Made by a program: the position numbers and the translations under genes. The notes under the pieces were generated by a model, which saw only the letters and a list, made by a program, of their open reading frames with translations, was not told the DNA's origin and did not search any database. This document shows, piece after piece, positions 63,009 to 64,000 of a stretch of DNA of 64,000 nt (the stretch's first letter is position 1; every line of letters begins with the position of its first letter). The DNA comes from an uncultured Planctomycetaceae bacterium (GTDB lineage Bacteria; Planctomycetota; Planctomycetia; Planctomycetales; Planctomycetaceae), in the NCBI GenBank assembly GCA_937916515.1, contig CALFSX010000064.1, positions 62,001 to 126,000 of the forward strand, given 5' to 3'.

Positions 63009-64000
63009 TTGAATATTCGCAGGCTATTACCAGGTTTCGCAGTACTGACCGCTTTGGCGATCGGTGTTGGCGTCGGTACGTGGCTAACGAAGTCTGCACC
63101 GGAAGAAACCAGCAACCCTGAGGAAACCGCCTCATCCGTGAGTGAAATCCCTCAAGCTGAAAGCGGCGATTCTTCACAGACTTCAACACCCTTGTCGCCT
63201 CTGGATTCAAATCCATTTCTGACGAATGACTTGTCACTTGAAGCGAAGACCGAAACATCCACTACCGGTGATATTGCTGACACAGCCGATCCGGGCAGCA
63301 ACGATTCTATCGCCCGTCAGATTTTACTGGCTGACGAATGGTTAAGTACTGGATATTTTCCCAGAGCAAAAGCCGGCTACCACGCAGTTCTTCCAGAAGT
63401 CACCGGTCACGCAATCGATGGTCTGATGTTTCGCATCGCGTTGTGTTCAGAACTGATCGGCGACTATCCGCAGGCTTTGTCGGAATACCAAACGCTGTCA
63501 ACGCGATCCACCTCGTCCGTCTGGAGCAGTGCCTCACGTCTGGGCGAAGCACGATGCCTGGCAGCCACCGGAAGAACAGAACTACTGCGCACTGAAATGC
63601 TGCCGATGGCGATTCTGGACGAAACCGCATTCCCGGTCTGGATTGTTGGGGAAATGATGCACCTTGCCGGGCGCTCCATCATTCCTGAGTTTTCTGATAT
63701 GACGTCGCTGCAGTCTCGACAACGTCTGTTGACCGACGACGGGCTGGCCATTCCAGGCATGCAGGTAGAACCCGAAGAACTGCTTGCATTGATGGATTCT
63801 CGCCGTAACGACACCTACGCCAACAATGGCCCACCATTGTTTCGACTCCTGCAGCGTACGGGAGGCGTGCCGGACGGATGCTATCTGCAACTGCAGCAAC
63901 GAAACGTAGCCGTTCGATCTCTGCTGGATGCAATCCTTAACGAATGCGGCTTTACCGCGGATGTATCCAACGCCGCTGAAACTGCCATCGGCCAACACGG
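63009..64000 (+). CDS. Secreted or membrane-anchored protein with STN-like segment, 5' part
   Basis: A frame starting at TTG 63009 is open to the right edge (330 codons, incomplete). AGGAAGG at 62994-63000, 8 bases upstream, strongly supports this rare start. The N-terminus NIRRLLPGFAVLTALAIGVG is a signal peptide or anchor. Next is a Ser/Thr/Glu-rich linker (~30-95), then a helical TPR-like stretch (ILLADEWLSTGYFPRAKAGY, ELIGDYPQALSEYQ, ~100-175). Near the edge, LQQRNVAVRSLLDAILNECG resembles an STN/secretin N-terminal segment. It may be a planctomycete TPR protein with a secretin-like part; the product remains unknown. Confidence 0.75.
   Translation, partial: MNIRRLLPGFAVLTALAIGVGVGTWLTKSAPEETSNPEETASSVSEIPQAESGDSSQTSTPLSPLDSNPFLTNDLSLEAKTETSTTGDIADTADPGSNDSIARQILLADEWLSTGYFPRAKAGYHAVLPEVTGHAIDGLMFRIALCSELIGDYPQALSEYQTLSTRSTSSVWSSASRLGEARCLAATGRTELLRTEMLPMAILDETAFPVWIVGEMMHLAGRSIIPEFSDMTSLQSRQRLLTDDGLAIPGMQVEPEELLALMDSRRNDTYANNGPPLFRLLQRTGGVPDGCYLQLQQRNVAVRSLLDAILNECGFTADVSNAAETAIGQH

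Overview
The window looks like a chromosomal segment of a member of the Planctomycetota. The support is a set of families that are concentrated in that phylum: a PSD1-type cytochrome protein (DUF1549/DUF1553) next to a DUF1501 protein, a DUF1559 prepilin-like protein with the H-x9-DG tail, a TIGR03067-like domain, a DUF1570-like metalloprotease, a sulfatase, Ser/Thr kinases with TPR or zinc-ribbon parts, and a kinase-linked ECF sigma factor. No rRNA, tRNA, CRISPR array or phage module was seen. The genus cannot be fixed from this sequence alone.

Layout. 1-11.3 kb: end of an alpha/beta hydrolase, a leucine-rich-repeat protein, transposase debris, a TPR Ser/Thr kinase, then the PSD1/DUF1501 pair. 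11.8-20.9 kb: HEAT-repeat protein, gatB with an unknown partner, a zinc-ribbon/TIGR03067 protein and a secreted HExxH protein. 21.4-25.9 kb: zinc dehydrogenase, tagaturonate-epimerase-like protein and a sulfatase. 26-34 kb: lipoprotein, HD-like protein, an ECF sigma/kinase pair, a TauE-like permease, and an ECF sigma/membrane-anchored partner/PDZ operon closed by a clear terminator. 34-40 kb: Dabb protein, mtnA, two secreted hydrolase or amidotransferase-like proteins, a redoxin and a Tyr/Gln/Pro-rich secreted protein. 41-50.2 kb: a ten-gene cbb3-type cytochrome oxidase and assembly cluster. 50.2-58 kb: methyltransferase, S41 peptidase, pyrG, and a lipoprotein/DUF1559 pair. 58-62.5 kb: fliS, fliD and flagellin, all on the minus strand. 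The window ends in an open secreted protein with a TTG start.

The most unusual content is non-coding. Family DR1 is a ~208-211 bp element with three direct copies in the first 12 kb. Family DR2 is a ~130 bp element with six copies or fragments between 21 and 45 kb, in both orientations. Each DR2 copy begins with a short hairpin whose stem is conserved while its loop varies. DR2 hairpins sit on gene ends: at or just after the stop codons of a lipoprotein gene and ccoN, encoding the last residues of an amidotransferase-like protein, and abutting the start codon of a C45-type hydrolase. Two DR2 copies bracket that last pair of genes in inverted orientation. There are also a REP-like 23-bp palindrome, two further long perfect hairpins, and remnants of an HUH (Y1) transposase and an IS1380-type transposase.

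Gene cooperation. The cbb3 cluster holds the catalytic subunits (CcoN, CcoO), a separate di-heme lipoprotein and a tiny single-TM protein that together may replace CcoP, a CcoI-type copper ATPase and a SafE-like assembly factor. Two ECF sigma cassettes suggest envelope or signal-driven regulation.
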